DNA of 38,353 nucleotides. Source: Rhizophagus sp. LPA8_4_AMF (lineage: Eukaryota > Glomeromycota > Glomeromycetes > Glomerales > Glomeraceae). Location: positions 1 to 38,353 of the forward strand of contig JADRCO010000306.1 in the NCBI GenBank assembly GCA_021464525.1. The letters are read 5' to 3'. Both the position numbers and the translations under genes were made by a program. A model generated the notes under the pieces. It ran no database searches. It had not been told where the DNA came from and saw only the letters and a list, made by a program, of their open reading frames with translations. Each line of letters begins with the position of its first letter. The stretch's first letter is position 1. Shown in pieces: positions 37,172 to 38,353 of the stretch.

Positions 37172-37992
37172 TTTCGTTAAAATAAAAGGGGAGTCAAAAT
37201 AAATTACTGTTGATTAGTACGTAGAAATTTCCGAGTATGTTAGAAAGTGAGTAACATTAAGTCACATGTTTACAAAATATGATAGAACTTAACTAAATGT
37301 TTGTATGATACCTAAGTACTTATTATCTGTATGACTGTATCACCACAAAATTTTCGCTCCACGTGATCTCATAATTTATTATATCAAAAGAATATGTAGA
37401 AACTTATCTAATGTCATAATACTCCTCCTATGTGACATAAAATAAATAAATATCTAATGTCATAAAAGTTAAATAAATTTGAAAAAGAAGTAACATAATC
37501 TTTTTTACTTTTTACTTAGAAATTTATTTAACTTGTAAATTTGTAAATTTATAACTTCCGGAAAATCTGGCAAATGACCGCAAATGTTATTAGTCACATG
37601 GCTAATTTCTTAACGCCATAATGCCGGGGAGTGATTATAAGGTAAATTATATTCATGAAATTAAAATAGAATTTTTTAAAAACCAACAGAAAAACTTTAC
37701 TATTATTCATTTTTTATGAAATTACATTATTTAATAAGATAATTTCGATATATTAATATTTGACTTTTTGGCTTATTTTAATCTTATTTCAATCATTCAA
37801 ACGTATCCTATACCTGTATTTACTTTTCAATTTTTATCGTGCAAATGATGACTTAATTCGTCTACTGTACATAGGTTAATATATAGGTTATGGTTTACTT
37901 AAATAGAAAATGCACCGAAAAAAATTCCATTTGTAATTTTATTAATTTTGATAATTTCGACATTTCGAATTTTCTATTGGCTGCTTGGCATT

Positions 37993-38039
37993 AATTCCAG
38001 CCAGACTTACATATTTATTTGTTAATTCCGGCTGGAATT
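37993..38039. repeat. Inverted repeat AATTCCAGCC / GGCTGGAATT
   Basis: Ten-base perfect arms at 37993-38002 and 38030-38039 with a 27-base loop. TTAATTCC also occurs as a direct repeat at the start of the left arm and just before the right arm. It could be a cruciform-forming site or one end of a small element. Confidence 0.6.
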
Positions 38040-38093
38040 GAGTATCAAAATATTGAAAATTTTACGGGTTACATACCTATAAATTTCCGGAGC

Positions 38094-38228
38094 ATCCTTA
38101 ACTTACGCATCACGTGTACGATATTAACGTACGCACTGGCCGGAGTTAAGTGTAAAACTATCACGTGCAAGTGCATAATTTCTAAACCCTGGTAGGATGT
38201 ACGTACACACGGTGCGTACGTTAAGGGT
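38094..38228. repeat. Imperfect 27-base inverted repeat with internal copy and two CACGTG boxes
   Basis: The left arm 38094-38120 and right arm 38202-38228 are imperfect complements sharing CTTAAC-TACGCA-C-GTGTACG. A partial internal copy, TTAACGTACGCAC, lies at 38124-38136. Two CACGTG palindromes (38111-38116 and 38162-38167), the core of bHLH sites such as those of Cbf1/Pho4, sit inside. It is more GC-rich than its surroundings. It may be a MITE or a promoter element of a gene beyond the window. Confidence 0.55.
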
Positions 38229-38353
38229 ACAGTATATTACGTCATCCCATATATGGCAAAAAATTTAAGATCATCTTTTTTTTTACTTCGTTACAAGAAA
38301 AAATCTTTTAATATTTTCCAAACTCCTGCTTAAAAATATCTGTTAGAGAGCCA

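Larger units (their letters stand above)
37172..38353. other. Upstream region of NAE1, repeat-rich right edge
   Basis: No gene is visible. The left part should hold the NAE1 promoter. A direct repeat ATCTAATGTCATA occurs twice near 37407-37463. The right part has two separate inverted-repeat structures (37993-38039 and 38094-38228), listed separately. The window ends inside this spacer. Confidence 0.5.

Overview
The window is nuclear DNA from a fungus: very AT-rich, with genes cut by many short GT-AG introns and terse intergenic spacers. The base composition, intron style, a large TPR-repeat protein and long AT-only spacers suggest an arbuscular mycorrhizal fungus (Glomeromycotina, Rhizophagus-like). 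That assignment is inference; no marker gene proves it. I rebuilt the spliced genes by hand, checking that the reading phase closes at every junction and that the protein matches its family.

Layout, left to right. 1-2350: gene-poor, with a palindromic MITE-like element at the left edge. 2351-4807 (-): intronless 818-residue TPR protein. 5384-6604 (-): Rab6/Ypt6 GTPase, 7 exons. 7006-8594 (-): class C J-protein of the Caj1/Djp1 type with an added N-terminal CXXC...CXXC segment, 5 exons. 10123-14960 (+): a 1192-residue fusion of a PARP-type ADP-ribosyltransferase domain and a UBE2Q-like ubiquitin-conjugating domain, 16 exons. 15982-17366 (-): 14-3-3 protein, 4 exons. 18484-20031 (+): SUN-domain nuclear envelope protein, intronless. 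20365-21149 (+): only the N-terminal part of a D-2-hydroxyacid dehydrogenase. 21306-23052 (-): CaMKI-like kinase, 3 exons. 23053-25612: long AT-rich spacer with transposon-like repeats. 25613-31770 (-): FANCI, 30 exons, 1355 residues. 32954-34561 (-): protein phosphatase 4 catalytic subunit, 10 exons. 34813-37171 (-): NAE1/Ula1, regulatory half of the NEDD8 E1, 11 exons. 37172-38353: spacer with dense inverted repeats.

Most genes are conserved eukaryotic housekeeping or signalling genes. The right-hand block puts three DNA-damage or ubiquitin-like-pathway genes head to tail on one strand (NAE1, PP4C, FANCI). The left half holds the PARP-E2 fusion. The most unusual points are that fusion, a FANCI in which the position expected to hold the monoubiquitinated lysine appears to be glutamine, a half-length dehydrogenase, an N-terminally elaborated J-protein and several palindromic elements. 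No operon-like or wholly new system is evident.
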